Source: Prochlorococcus sp. AG-402-A08 (GTDB lineage Bacteria > Cyanobacteriota > Cyanobacteriia > PCC-6307 > Cyanobiaceae). Taken from it: a stretch of DNA of 64,000 nucleotides. Location: NCBI GenBank assembly GCA_003279585.1, contig QCHH01000004.1, positions 1-64,000 on the forward strand, in the 5' to 3' direction. The stretch's first letter is position 1; the number at the start of each line of letters is the position of its first letter. A program made the translations under genes and the position numbers. This document shows positions 7,727 through 17,174 of this stretch, piece by piece. A model generated the notes under the pieces. The model saw only the letters and a list, made by a program, of their open reading frames with translations, was not told the DNA's origin and did not search any database.

Positions 7727-8314
7727 TTAGAGCCAAAACAATAGAAATCCTGCCAAAAGTCCAGACATATGACCTAACAAACTAATTCCAGGTAAGAATG
7801 ACCAAATAATTCCAATACCTGTAAGCACAGAAATAGATTTAAGTAATCTTGGATCTTTCTTTAGGTGACATCCAATGAACAAAAATCTTTTCTTTCCATA
7901 AATTGTAGTCATTAGAATAAACGCGTCGATACCAAATAAAACACCACTAAAGCCAATGGCTAGAGACATAGGATTTCTATAAATTAAAATATCTACGCAC
8001 CAACAAATGAATGCTTGGAGAGGAATTATCAATACAATAAAAGCCAGAAAGAAATAGTCACTTTGAAGGCTTAAAGATTTAAGAAAATATCTAGCTACGA
8101 TGATTCCAGAGATATTTGCCAATAAATGATTAACATCACCATGAAAAAAATGAGATGTAATAATCCTGTATGGCTCATAAAACAAACGTCCAGACCAATA
8201 AGCAATGGAAGCCTTATCAATTATTCCAAAGAAATCTGTTGCAAAGAAGCAAATAGTGCAAGCCAAAAAGGGGACAAAATACTGCCAATCATCTTTTGAA
8301 ATCTTCTCAAGCAT
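7727..8314 (-). CDS. Rhomboid-family intramembrane serine protease
   Basis: A 195-residue polytopic protein. The rhomboid signatures are in order: HFFHGDVNHLLANISG (HxxxN-type loop), GFSGVLFG with the GxSG catalytic serine, and GHMSGLLAGF with the catalytic histidine in the last helix. Rhomboids cleave single-pass proteins within the membrane. The protein is short but has all catalytic residues. Given how many single-helix microproteins surround it, they are conceivable substrates, but this is speculation. Confidence 0.82.
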   Translation of the reverse strand: MLEKISKDDWQYFVPFLACTICFFATDFFGIIDKASIAYWSGRLFYEPYRIITSHFFHGDVNHLLANISGIIVARYFLKSLSLQSDYFFLAFIVLIIPLQAFICWCVDILIYRNPMSLAIGFSGVLFGIDAFILMTTIYGKKRFLFIGCHLKKDPRLLKSISVLTGIGIIWSFLPGISLLGHMSGLLAGFLLFWL

Positions 8315-8485
8315 TCGTAAATGGATTTACAAAATCCAATCGTACTTCGTGAATATGATCTATTGAAAAACGAATAGGGCTAATTCTTTAACTATGTGAA
8401 TAAGCTAAAGTATTTACCTATCAAGAACATCACCCATAAAGAAAAGGACTAAGGCCTAAGGTGAACAAATCTATCATTGATATAA

Positions 8486-8812
8486 ATGAAAATTAATGTA
8501 AAAAAGAGACTAAATCTCAATAGTTATGAATGGTGGAGAAACCACCGAAGGTTTGTAACCCTTGGATTATTTCTTGCAATTTTTGCAGTCTATGTCAGAG
8601 GTCCTTCAGCGAAAGACTTCAAAGTGAATGATATTTGCGGACGTCTAAGCGCTGATTTAATTACAGGGGAAAAAGCTGCAAGAGAATTGAAATTAGGAAA
8701 GAAAAGAATCGATGGACTAGAAGGAGAGAAAGCTGATATTACTAATCACTACTACCATGCCAAGTACTACTGCCAAGGCTATACAAAAGGCAATGTAGGA
8801 TTGGGATACTAA
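8486..8812 (+). CDS. Membrane-anchored small protein
   Basis: A 108-residue protein with a basic N-terminus, one helix (FVTLGLFLAIFAVYV) and a soluble C-terminal part with two cysteines (VNDICGRLSAD and AKYYCQGY). Downstream lies a weak long-loop hairpin ending CTGGCTTTTT. The overall layout (helix then two spaced Cys) recurs in the 7375 and 36411 proteins. Function unknown. Confidence 0.6.
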   Translation: MKINVKKRLNLNSYEWWRNHRRFVTLGLFLAIFAVYVRGPSAKDFKVNDICGRLSADLITGEKAARELKLGKKRIDGLEGEKADITNHYYHAKYYCQGYTKGNVGLGY

Positions 8813-8885
8813 TGACATCTTCACTAAAATAGCCAGAGAAAAGCATTGCACTTTTCAGGCCGCTTTAACGGATCTGGCTTTTTGA

Positions 8886-9503
8886 CTAAGCTTTTACAGC
8901 TTTAAGACTAACTTTTCTTGCACGCTTCGCAGGTCTTCCTGCTACAGCCTTAGATGCTCTCTTTGAAACTGATTTTGCGCTTGAAGTTGCTTTTTTAGCT
9001 TGAGCAGAAGCTACTTTCTTAACTGCTGTTTTAACTTTAGAAGTCTTAACTTTTGCTTTTGCAGCGCTCTTGGCTGGAGCAGCTTTAGCTACTGCTTTCT
9101 TTGCAATTACTTTTTTAGCAGCAGTTTTTTTGACAGTGGCCTTTTTAGCAACAGTTTTCTTGACAGCAGCCTTTTTAGCTGAGGGTTTTGCTGAAACTTT
9201 TTTAGCACTCGTAGTCTTACGAGTACGGTGAGAGAGAATCAAAGCCCACTCATCAGCACTAACATTTGCAGGCTTATTACCATGGATCTCAGAAACTTTT
9301 GCAGCTTTCTCAATATCCTTTATTAAGTTTTTCCAAGAAGCAGCATAACGCTTATCAGATTGTGACTTAGCACCGCTCTCTACAAGAGTTTCAACAACTT
9401 GTGATGCTGTTACTTTTTTTCTTCTTCGGTTAAAAATTTCCTTTTGAAGGGTAGCGATCATGGCTTCGCCTTTAGCGCTAACTTTGATACTTAATTGAGA
9501 CAT
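8886..9503 (-). CDS. Histone-H1-like Lys/Ala-rich protein
   Basis: A 205-residue protein with two parts. Residues 1-100 are a normal-composition domain (MSQLSIKVSAKGEAMIATLQ, then ASQVVETLVESGAKS) that could be a ribbon-helix-helix-like unit. The rest is KKTVAKKATVKKTAAKK-type repeats resembling the C-terminal tail of histone H1. Such a tail would bind DNA nonspecifically, suggesting a chromosome-associated protein. Repeat units in the DNA (gcctttttagcaac) are prone to length change. Confidence 0.75.
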   Translation of the reverse strand: MSQLSIKVSAKGEAMIATLQKEIFNRRRKKVTASQVVETLVESGAKSQSDKRYAASWKNLIKDIEKAAKVSEIHGNKPANVSADEWALILSHRTRKTTSAKKVSAKPSAKKAAVKKTVAKKATVKKTAAKKVIAKKAVAKAAPAKSAAKAKVKTSKVKTAVKKVASAQAKKATSSAKSVSKRASKAVAGRPAKRARKVSLKAVKA

Positions 9504-9798
9504 TGAATAAAGAATTACCTATATACAACATCTAGCACATTGTGGGTATCCAAACCGAACAATCTATTTACATGTAGATGTAAATAGCATTTGCATCTTA
9601 TAAATTTACATAAAAAACTATTCATTTAAAGACAAAAGGAACACAAAAATTGAGTTATAGGCTTGTTTAGAAAATAGATCGATAAAGTCTCACTTAAGGA
9701 GAAAATGACTATCAAGAAGGAATTAAAGTTTTATTGATTTTCTAAAAAGTAAGAAAAATCGCTATAAAACACAAAAAACAAAAAATTCGAGCAACAAC

Positions 9799-9951
9799 CT
9801 AGCTATCTATTGAAAATGTTCTTTCTAATTTTGCTTTTATTTGCTTTAAAGACGGTTCTGAGACCTTGAGAATTTTTTTATAAAAGCCAAAAAGTTTAAG
9901 ACACGCCAAGGGAACAAATATTGTCAGTAGTAAGGTTTTAGTTGTAATCAT
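9799..9951 (-). CDS. 50-residue membrane microprotein
   Basis: Found by reading the gap 9504-10081. ATG start, one N-terminal helix TLLLTIFVPLACLKLFGF, then a basic amphipathic tail (EPSLKQIKAKLERTF). The rest of this gap is AT-rich with nothing recognised. No homolog is known to me. Confidence 0.5.
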   Translation of the reverse strand: MITTKTLLLTIFVPLACLKLFGFYKKILKVSEPSLKQIKAKLERTFSIDS

Positions 9952-10081
9952 ATGGATGTTATAAGCCAAATCAGCTAGAAACGCTCAAATATTACTTGTT
10001 AAACCTATATATAAACTCAAGGTCTTTAGAAAATTTTAGTTAAAGTCAAGGTGTTAAGTAGGAATTAACCAATTCAATAAA

Positions 10082-10834
10082 ATGCAAGATAGGAAGGATC
10101 TCAAAGCCCTTATTTACCAGGTAGCTGCAGCAACAGATAGAGGTCAAAGAATGAACGCGATGATTGCTCCCATGTATCAAAATAAATTAGTAGAGATGAA
10201 TAAATTAGTTGAAGATCTACTGCCCCTATCAGATGAAATAACTCAGAGTTCTATTGAAGGTGAATGGGAGCTTATTTACTCATCAGTTGAATTATTTAGA
10301 AGCTCTCCATTTTTTTTAGCCATTGAAAAGGCTTTAAACGACAAATCAAAAAGCGATTTATTTTTCAAGCTTCATCTTTTACAAGTTGGTTCATTTGGTC
10401 TGTCAACTGTTGGAAGAGTCGGTCAATATCTCAATTTTAATAAAGGGGAAATGATCTCCACCTTTGATACCACAATCTTTGGACTTACAACTATCCCAAT
10501 CCTTGGGTGGTTCAAACTTCTGCCTACCTTTGGTGGTCGCGTCATAACTCTCGCTAAGGGGCTTCAACTAAAAGACAACATACTTTCTATGGAGTTAGAG
10601 AAGACTAAGGTGTCAGAGGTTGATGGTCTGGGAAAAATTCCATTTGTAAATTCCATTCTCATGGAAAGATGGTATCCAGTTAAAACCGTATGGAAACTTC
10701 TTCCATGGAATAAAGAAAATCCAAATTGTGAAATTAACGTGATCTATGTAGACGAAGATTTAAGAATCATTAGAGATATGCATGGAGCAATGTTTGTTTA
10801 CATACGACCATCTATTCCTCTTCTAGACCAATAA
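10082..10834 (+). CDS. PAP/fibrillin-domain protein
   Basis: A 250-residue protein with the fibrillin motif IEGEWELIYSSVELFRSSPF at about residues 58-78 and a beta-rich core (GRVGQYLNF, STFDTTIFGLTTIP). It ends with an acidic and aromatic segment that includes EDLRIIRDMHGAMFVYIR, the conserved C-terminal strand of the family. Fibrillins associate with thylakoid lipids and plastoglobule-like bodies in plants and cyanobacteria. The gene lies just upstream of a carotenoid-type flavoprotein, which fits a lipid or pigment role. Confidence 0.85.
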   Translation: MQDRKDLKALIYQVAAATDRGQRMNAMIAPMYQNKLVEMNKLVEDLLPLSDEITQSSIEGEWELIYSSVELFRSSPFFLAIEKALNDKSKSDLFFKLHLLQVGSFGLSTVGRVGQYLNFNKGEMISTFDTTIFGLTTIPILGWFKLLPTFGGRVITLAKGLQLKDNILSMELEKTKVSEVDGLGKIPFVNSILMERWYPVKTVWKLLPWNKENPNCEINVIYVDEDLRIIRDMHGAMFVYIRPSIPLLDQ

Positions 10835-10938
10835 AAAATATAAGCAAATTCCCTTCTCAAATACTGAATTCACTGAAGCAATTCCGATGAATTTGTAGTA
10901 GAAACTCTAAAGAAGAAAAATTCCTTTAAAAAGAGTAA

Positions 10939-12468
10939 ATGAAAAATCCAGAAGTAATAGTAATTGGAAGTGGTATAGGAGGATTATGTTGCGCAGGACT
11001 GCTAGCAAAAGCTGGTAAAAAAGTCCTAATTCTTGAGGCTCACTCAAAACCAGGAGGAGCCGCTCATGGTTTTCAGAAAGATGGATATACATTTGAATCT
11101 GGACCATCTCTTTGGAGCGGAATAGGTACTTGGCCTACGACAAATCCTTTAGGTCAAGTCCTAAAAGCTCTTAACCAAAAAGTTGAATTAATTAAATATC
11201 AGGATTGGAATGTTCAAATTCCTGAAGGTGACTACACGATTGGAGTTGGAGATAAAAGATTCCTTGATCAAATCAATTCAATTAGCGGAAATGATGCCAT
11301 TAAAGAATGGGAACATTTTATTCAAGTAATTAAACCAATTGGTGCAGCAGCCAATGCAATTCCCTTAATAGCGCTAAATCAAAACAAGGAAACTATTTTT
11401 CAGCTCTTAAGACGTAGTAAAACACTCTTCAATCACTTGAAATCTTTTAAATACCTTGGAGGTGCTTTTGGAAATTTAGTTGATGAACATCTTAAAGATC
11501 CATTTTTACGAAATTGGGTTGATTTACTTTCCTTTCTAATAAGCGGGTTATCCAAAGACGAAACGAATGCAGCTGCGATGGCAACCCTCTTTGATGATTG
11601 GTTTAAACCAGATGCCTACCTGGAATATCCAAAGGGAGGCAGTGAATCTATCGTTAAGGCTCTATTAAGTGGAATTTACTCATTTGGAGGCAAGCTTCAA
11701 CTTAATTCAAAAGTTAGTCAGATAATTATAAAGAGGAATAAAGCAATCGGAATTGAGCTAAAAAATGGTGAGAAAATCTTTGCAGATCATATTGTTAGCA
11801 ATGCCGATATTTGGAACACCATTGATTTAATACCAAAAGAAATATCTCAAAAATGGAGAAAGGAAAGGTCCACAACACCAAAATGCAATTCATTTCTTCA
11901 TGTACATCTTGGGTTTAATGCAGAAGGTCTAGAAAATATTCCACTCCACTCAATATGGGTTGATGATTGGTCTAAAGGTATTACTACCGAAAGAAATGTA
12001 GTAGTTCTCTCTATACCATCGGCTTTGGATCCAACAATGTCACCCCCCAACAAACATATTCTTCACGGATATACACCTGCTAATGAGCCTTGGGAAATAT
12101 GGAAAAATCTTAAAATAGGTAGCAAAGAATATGAAAAGACAAAAGAAGAGCGGTGCTCAGTCTTCTGGAAACCAATTAAAAAATTAGTGCCGGATATAGA
12201 AGAAAGAATCGAAATAAAAATGCTAGGGACACCACTTACTCATCAAAGATTTCTAAATACTAAACATGGAAGTTACGGTCCAGCATTATCAGCTGCAGAA
12301 GGGCTTTTCCCAGGGAATAAAACTCCTATTAAAAATCTTTTAATGTGCGGTTCAAGTACATTCCCAGGGATCGGTATTCCACCAGTGGCAGCCAGTGGCG
12401 CCATGGCCGCCACTACAATTCTTGGTTCCAAATTTCAAAGAGATCTAATCAAAGAGCTAGACATATAA
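10939..12468 (+). CDS. FAD-dependent oxidoreductase, CrtI/CrtH (phytoene desaturase/carotene isomerase) family
   Basis: A 509-residue flavoprotein. The N-terminus has the dinucleotide-binding motif VIVIGSGIGGLCCAGLLAKA and an ILEAHSKPGGAAHGF segment; the C-terminus has MCGSSTFPGIGIPPVAASG, typical of CrtI/CrtISO enzymes. The active-site chemistry (desaturation versus isomerisation, or another substrate) cannot be assigned. It follows the fibrillin gene by 104 bases in the same direction. Housekeeping CrtH is normally elsewhere, so this may be a paralog. Confidence 0.85.
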   Translation: MKNPEVIVIGSGIGGLCCAGLLAKAGKKVLILEAHSKPGGAAHGFQKDGYTFESGPSLWSGIGTWPTTNPLGQVLKALNQKVELIKYQDWNVQIPEGDYTIGVGDKRFLDQINSISGNDAIKEWEHFIQVIKPIGAAANAIPLIALNQNKETIFQLLRRSKTLFNHLKSFKYLGGAFGNLVDEHLKDPFLRNWVDLLSFLISGLSKDETNAAAMATLFDDWFKPDAYLEYPKGGSESIVKALLSGIYSFGGKLQLNSKVSQIIIKRNKAIGIELKNGEKIFADHIVSNADIWNTIDLIPKEISQKWRKERSTTPKCNSFLHVHLGFNAEGLENIPLHSIWVDDWSKGITTERNVVVLSIPSALDPTMSPPNKHILHGYTPANEPWEIWKNLKIGSKEYEKTKEERCSVFWKPIKKLVPDIEERIEIKMLGTPLTHQRFLNTKHGSYGPALSAAEGLFPGNKTPIKNLLMCGSSTFPGIGIPPVAASGAMAATTILGSKFQRDLIKELDI

Positions 12469-12511
12469 GAAAACACCTATTGTTGATAGATAACATGAAT
12501 ACACAAATCAA

Positions 12512-12775
12512 ATGAGCAACTCACTCAATAAAGCTTTTACAGGAGTAATCGCTCTAGCTCTGATTGTGATAGCTGTAGGTCGTATCCCATTTTCAAGAGA
12601 AAAAGAGCTATCAAATTTATGCAGGGAATACTACACAATGTACCTTAATCAGAATGACTACTCACTAAAAGAAAAAAACACAAAGATCAAAGTGATTGCA
12701 AAGAAAACAAGTCTTAAAGCTGAGACAAATAATGTTGGTAACTTTTGTAATTCGTTCTATTTCAACCAAAGATAG
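12512..12775 (+). CDS. Secreted or membrane-anchored small protein
   Basis: An 87-residue protein with an N-terminal helix (AFTGVIALALIVIAVG) and a charged soluble region containing LCREYY and a C-terminal GNFCNSF. The helix could be an uncleaved signal anchor. Two well separated cysteines resemble the 7375-type layout. It follows the CrtI-like gene by 43 bases. Function unknown. Confidence 0.6.
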   Translation: MSNSLNKAFTGVIALALIVIAVGRIPFSREKELSNLCREYYTMYLNQNDYSLKEKNTKIKVIAKKTSLKAETNNVGNFCNSFYFNQR

Positions 12776-12910
12776 ATTTTAAATAAGAAAATAGAAAAAT
12801 TTTCTGAATACATTTATTTAATTTCTAATAGGAACAAATACATCCGTAATTATATCGATAGATTTAATATACATTTAGTAGTTAAATAAGGATAGTAACG
12901 AGGAAAAATC

Positions 12911-13084
12911 ATGAAGAAAGAAACTTCATCAAATCTCCTTGAAAAAATTGATGTCGCTAAAGAAAGAATCAAGGAATTAGAAACAATGATTAATCATTGG
13001 GAAGGTATCGAAGTTGAAGGGTTTTGGGATGCTGAATGCTCTATAAATCCATCATCTCCGGCTTGCCTTCTCTTTAATAATTGA
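12911..13084 (+). CDS. FWDxEC family microprotein, member 1
   Basis: This 57-residue ORF is not in the track. It has a charged helix (LLEKIDVAKERIKELETM) and a tail GFWDAECSINPSSPACLLF. The plus-strand ORF at 37577 ends EFWDKECSKHPTASTCKVY, giving a shared FWDxEC....P....C motif with two cysteines. This paralogy makes both likely real. The tail could bind metal or form a disulfide. A good AGGAAAAATC leader precedes the ATG. Confidence 0.65.
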   Translation: MKKETSSNLLEKIDVAKERIKELETMINHWEGIEVEGFWDAECSINPSSPACLLFNN

Positions 13085-13297
13085 CCTTCAATCGGTAAAA
13101 CCTTAAGCCAGCTAGCAAATCAACTCAGATCAAAAGCTATTCTAATAGCCGTATTAGTGATTAAAAATTAACTCAAAGACAAAAAGAATCACTTAATGGG
13201 ACGCAAAGGTATTTTTCTTTAACTGGTAAAATCTGCATTTTTTAAACTCATGATTCACAAAAAAATTTTATAGAGTAAAAAAAATTTTAGATAAAAA

Positions 13298-13858
13298 ATG
13301 ACGGAGCCATCAAAAGTCGTGTCATCCAGTGACTTTGATGATTGGTTTTCTTTGAACGACACTGTTATGGGAGGTTCAAGTAAGGCAGTTTGTAGATCTT
13401 CCTCAAAAGGCCTCTCCCTCGAAGGTGTTGTAGTTGAGGAAAAAGGAGGTTTTGTTAGTTGCAAATCTCCAATATTTTCACCTGTTCTAAATTTATCCAA
13501 TTATCAAGGTTTTGAATTAAAAATTGAAGGTAAAGGTCGAACTTTAAAATTTGGAGTGTCATGTAAATATGGAATTTTTGGATTAAGAGGATTTTTCTTA
13601 GACAAATCACCTGGTGGGCTCAGATGGGTAGCAGAAATAGAAACAAAAAGATTTGGGACAACTACAATAAAAGTACCTTTTGAAAGCCTTGAACCAACTG
13701 TTCTAGCAAAAAAAATTTCTTTACCAATTATTTTTAAATCAGAATCTATAACCCAATTTCAATTACTACATTCCAAATTTGGTAAACCAGGAGAATTGAA
13801 TCCTGGATTTAAGCCAGGCAAAATAAATATTGTTTTACAATCGATTAGTGTCTATTAG
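13298..13858 (+). CDS. CIA30-family protein
   Basis: A 186-residue protein with the CIA30 fold signatures: DFDDWFSLNDTVMGGSSKA at the N-terminus, LEGVVVEEKGGFVSCKSP, and the C-terminal FQLLHSKFGKPGELNPGFKPG. The family is named for mitochondrial complex I intermediate-associated protein 30; in cyanobacteria it may assist assembly of membrane complexes. Length is normal for bacterial members. It stands alone between AT-rich spacers. Confidence 0.88.
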   Translation: MTEPSKVVSSSDFDDWFSLNDTVMGGSSKAVCRSSSKGLSLEGVVVEEKGGFVSCKSPIFSPVLNLSNYQGFELKIEGKGRTLKFGVSCKYGIFGLRGFFLDKSPGGLRWVAEIETKRFGTTTIKVPFESLEPTVLAKKISLPIIFKSESITQFQLLHSKFGKPGELNPGFKPGKINIVLQSISVY

Positions 13859-14064
13859 CACAATTAGAAAAACAATATATGTATATTGTTCTGATTTGAT
13901 AGGTAATAAAAATACTATGAATAGTAAAAGTATTTCTCAAAAGATTGACCTTAAAACAATTTAAATCTACAAAAAACATTTTTTATTGTATATACTTCAA
14001 ATACTTCAATTAATTCAGAAACATCCTTTCAATCGGACTGCTTTAAAAATATAACCTCAATAAC

Positions 14065-15540
14065 ATGAATAACAAAGACTTACCACCGATATGTGGTTTT
14101 GAAATTGAAATTAATAAGTTAGTAAATAAGGAACGAGATAGTAGACAATTCGAAGAAAAGGCAATGCTAGAAAATGTGAATTCAGGATTTGCATGTGCCC
14201 TCCATATGCATCAACCGACAATTCCAGCAGGTGAGAATGGAAAGCTCATTTCACATTTGCAATATATGTTTGAGCACACTTCAGAAGGAGATAATCACAA
14301 TGCCGAACCATTTGCTCAATGCTATAAACGTTTGGCTCAAATCATTCCAAGCCTGATAGATGAAGGATATGATCCCAAAATAATGCTTGATTACTCCGGC
14401 AATCTTCTTTGGGGAATCGAACAAATGGGTCGCAAGGATATTCTCAAATCGCTAAAACTCCTAGCGTGTGATCAGACAGTTCAACCACATGTTGAATGGC
14501 TAGGAACCTTTTGGAGTCATGCTGTAGCCTCTTCGACTCCACCTTCTGACTTTAAATTACAGATAACAGCCTGGCAGCACCACTTCTCGTCATTATTTGG
14601 AGAAGAGGCATTGCGTCGAGTAAATGGGTTCTCTCTTCCTGAGATGCATCTTCCAAACCATCCGGATGTTCTATTTCAGTTAATCAAAGCTCTTAAGGAA
14701 TGTGGATATCGTTGGGTAATGGTTCAAGAACATAGTGTTCAAAATATAGATGGCTCTAATCTAAGAGACGAGCAAAAATATATTCCCAATATGCTCAAAG
14801 CTCAGAATAGTAATGGAGAGACCATCTCTATTCTTTCATTAGTAAAAACTCAAGGATCAGATACAAAGCTTGTTGGGCAAATGCAACCTTATTACCAGGC
14901 ACTGGAGTTATCTAAACAGAATTTAGGGCAACAGATTATTCCCACTCTTGTTTCCCAAATAGCTGACGGAGAAAATGGCGGAGTAATGATGAATGAATTT
15001 CCTCAAGCTTTTATTCAGGCTTATAAAAGAATTGGTCCAAAAACCGACATAAGTCCCACAATAGCTATGAACGGATCTGAATACCTCGACTTCCTGGAGA
15101 CTTTAAATATTGATGAAAATAATTATCCATTGATACAAGCAGTCGGTCAAGACAGAATATGGGAAAAAATCTCAGGGCCAATAACTCCTACTTTGGTTAA
15201 AAAAGCAATTAATGAATTAAAAGAGGAAGATCAATCTTTTTCTCTGAGTGGAGCCAGCTGGACTAACGATTTGAGTTGGGAAGATGGATATATAAATGTT
15301 TTAGAACCAATTTCAAAACTTAGTTCCTATTTTCACGAAACATTTGACCATTTATTAGTTCAAAATCCATCGTTAACAAAAACCCATGACTATCAAGAAG
15401 CTCTCCTATACCTTTTGCTATTAGAAACAAGCTGCTTCCGTTATTGGGGACAGGGAAAATGGACTGAATATGCTAAAACAATCTTCAGAAAGGGTGAAGA
15501 GGTGATTAGAAACTTTGAATTTTCAGCACAGAGTAGTTAA
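14065..15540 (+). CDS. Glycoside hydrolase family 57 protein
   Basis: A 491-residue protein. GH57 features are ALHMHQPTIPAG near residue 45, an acidic LDYSGNLLW segment, and NGFSLPEMHLPNHPDVL with the candidate catalytic Glu. A later GASWTNDLSW may carry the second acid. GH57 enzymes include amylases and branching enzymes acting on glycogen-like glucans; the exact activity is unknown. The first 35 residues precede the conserved core, so MLENVNSGF could be an alternative start. Confidence 0.85.
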   Translation: MNNKDLPPICGFEIEINKLVNKERDSRQFEEKAMLENVNSGFACALHMHQPTIPAGENGKLISHLQYMFEHTSEGDNHNAEPFAQCYKRLAQIIPSLIDEGYDPKIMLDYSGNLLWGIEQMGRKDILKSLKLLACDQTVQPHVEWLGTFWSHAVASSTPPSDFKLQITAWQHHFSSLFGEEALRRVNGFSLPEMHLPNHPDVLFQLIKALKECGYRWVMVQEHSVQNIDGSNLRDEQKYIPNMLKAQNSNGETISILSLVKTQGSDTKLVGQMQPYYQALELSKQNLGQQIIPTLVSQIADGENGGVMMNEFPQAFIQAYKRIGPKTDISPTIAMNGSEYLDFLETLNIDENNYPLIQAVGQDRIWEKISGPITPTLVKKAINELKEEDQSFSLSGASWTNDLSWEDGYINVLEPISKLSSYFHETFDHLLVQNPSLTKTHDYQEALLYLLLLETSCFRYWGQGKWTEYAKTIFRKGEEVIRNFEFSAQSS

Positions 15541-15630
15541 TCAATTTTGTAAAGGCATCAATCAAGAAAAAGAAATAACTAGCAAAAAATAGTTTTTTGC
15601 GTTAAGGTCACCGACCAAAGCTTAAATAAA

Positions 15631-15822
15631 ATGACTAGTACAAGTTTTGACAAAAATGGACTGGATAAAGCAGGTATTCATTGGATGCAATATCTTTCAA
15701 TGACATCAATGTCATTGCTTATATTTCTCATAGCATTAGACAAAGCCGTTCCTAGCTTTCATCATTTTGTTTTAATTTCAATGGCCAAAGCAGGAATTAT
15801 TTGTAATGGGATAGCTGGATAA
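15631..15822 (+). CDS. Small membrane protein
   Basis: A 63-residue protein with two hydrophobic parts (WMQYLSMTSMSLLIFLIAL and HFVLISMAKAGIICNGIAG). It starts 91 bases after the GH57 gene. Several Met/Ser residues and His-His sit at the helix borders. Function is not recognised. Confidence 0.6.
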   Translation: MTSTSFDKNGLDKAGIHWMQYLSMTSMSLLIFLIALDKAVPSFHHFVLISMAKAGIICNGIAG

Positions 15823-15871
15823 AGCACTTTTTACAGATCCACTGATCTCGCCAAAGAAAAAATATTAAACT

Positions 15872-16006
15872 ATGAAAGGCAAAATCAATCCAGACAACGA
15901 TGGTTACGATCAATCAGAGGAATACTTCAAAAAGAAAGGTGACGCATATGAAAATGAAACTGAAGAATATTTCCCTGAAGAAACTTCTAAGCCCCCCCAT
16001 TATTAA
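15872..16006 (+). CDS. 44-residue acidic soluble microprotein
   Basis: Not in the track. The product is very polar (MKGKINPDNDGYDQSEEYFK, then ETEEYFPEETSKPPHY) and probably disordered. It follows the preceding small membrane gene by 49 bases. Support is the ATG, polar composition and position only. Confidence 0.5.
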   Translation: MKGKINPDNDGYDQSEEYFKKKGDAYENETEEYFPEETSKPPHY

Positions 16007-16053
16007 TGGCAATCAAGAAAGGGTTGATGATAATTAAAATCAACTAATGATTA

Positions 16054-16224
16054 TTATCTATGTGAAATATACGTACCTTCAGGATAGAGCCTTGATATTG
16101 CATTAATTCGCTTTGATATTTGTCGTTCTTTGTCAATGTTAACTTTACGATTAAGAACCAAAACGTTGTGAACCATCCATAGAAAAAAGCCAATAAGCCA
16201 ATACCAAGATATGGGATGAGCCAA
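16054..16224 (-). CDS. 56-residue membrane microprotein, TTG start
   Basis: The frame reads MAHPISWYWLIGFFLWMVHN and then a basic tail KVNIDKERQISKRINAIS. A stop codon lies just upstream, so TTG at 16224 is the only usual start; no ATG is available except internal ones. One membrane helix with aromatic borders is clear. The start codon makes this less certain. Confidence 0.45.
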   Translation of the reverse strand: MAHPISWYWLIGFFLWMVHNVLVLNRKVNIDKERQISKRINAISRLYPEGTYISHR

Positions 16225-16599
16225 AATTTTTATATATCATCTAATTTTAAGATGGCAATTATGTCCGTTTTTTTCATAAGTATTTAAACCTTTTGTTATT
16301 ACCCCAACATCAAAATCAGATTTCTAAAAATGATTACTCAAGACTATTTTTCTATTTACCACATCAACAGCCAAGTAGGACTAGGTAGAACTGCCCAAGT
16401 CATTTATTAAACATGAAGATATTTGGTATAAATCAAGCGAATGTATACTGATTCATATTGGATTATTCATAGATTTTTCGACCATTATTGCTCGCTAGAT
16501 AAGAGAGTCTATTTAGGTCTCTAATTTGAGATTGAGATTCCAAAAGTTAATTGCATTATTAAATAGCTGAAATCTTCTCTGGTTTTTTGGTGTATAAGT
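16225..16599. other. Gap with two tiny candidate ORFs
   Basis: About 375 bases. It holds a 26-codon ORF (16330-16410, MITQDYFSIYHINSQVGLGR) and a 27-codon ORF (16441-16524, MYTDSYWIIHRFFDHYCSLD), both plus strand. Neither has a paralog in the window, so I do not call them as genes. Confidence 0.3.
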
Positions 16600-16758
16600 C
16601 TAAAAATATGAGCTTTTCAAATGCCTTTCCATACATATAGTTTGGCAGTCGTTCTCTTCCGCACTACTAGATATTGAACAATATGTTACACACTCAAGAT
16701 AATCTTCAATTGGATCAACTTGTCCTTGAGACATTTTCTTAGAATCAATCGTATTCAT
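16600..16758 (-). CDS. 52-residue twin-CX3C microprotein
   Basis: The ORF reads MNTIDSKKMSQGQVDPIEDY followed by LECVTYCSISSSAEENDCQT and ICMERHLKSSYF. Cysteines fall in two CX3C pairs separated by ten residues, the pattern of helical-hairpin disulfide proteins such as small Tim chaperones and alpha-hairpinins. Relationship to those families is not implied; the spacing alone suggests a stapled helix hairpin. No signal peptide is present, so oxidation or metal binding in the cytosol is open. Confidence 0.65.
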   Translation of the reverse strand: MNTIDSKKMSQGQVDPIEDYLECVTYCSISSSAEENDCQTICMERHLKSSYF

Positions 16759-16993
16759 AAAAGTCTCCTACAATTAGAATTAATCTATCCTTTCTTTTTA
16801 TTTTTTTCTATCGGTATTACTTACTAACTTATACGCATAAGAAAAACTGATACATGAATCATATTCCAACCAAAAAGTAGTGGCGAAATAGGGATTAATC
16901 TTCATTTTATAGCTCACATTAATAGTTATGTAAAAAATATCGAAAAAAAGAAAAGCTGTATCCAACTAACTCAAAATTAATATAATTTTTATG

Positions 16994-17173
16994 CTATTTT
17001 CTCAATTTTATTCTTATTCCTATTCTTTCTCGAATAGCTTTTATCGGGATCATATTTTTCATTTGATCATCTATTTGCTTTCTAATTAAATTTCTAAATA
17101 ATTGAGAAAGCAACACCAAACTAAAAAGAGATAATACAATGGTCCACAATCCAATTAATGAATAAGTATCCAT
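16994..17173 (-). CDS. Small membrane protein with basic tail
   Basis: The track ORF starts at 17236, inside the upstream gene; the ATG at 17173, one base after that gene's stop, is preferred. The 59-residue product is MDTYSLIGLWTIVLSLFSLV plus a basic tail ending RERIGIRIKLRK. Last gene of a three-gene minus-strand operon (17647 to 16994). Confidence 0.65.
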   Translation of the reverse strand: MDTYSLIGLWTIVLSLFSLVLLSQLFRNLIRKQIDDQMKNMIPIKAIRERIGIRIKLRK

Positions 17174-17174
17174 T

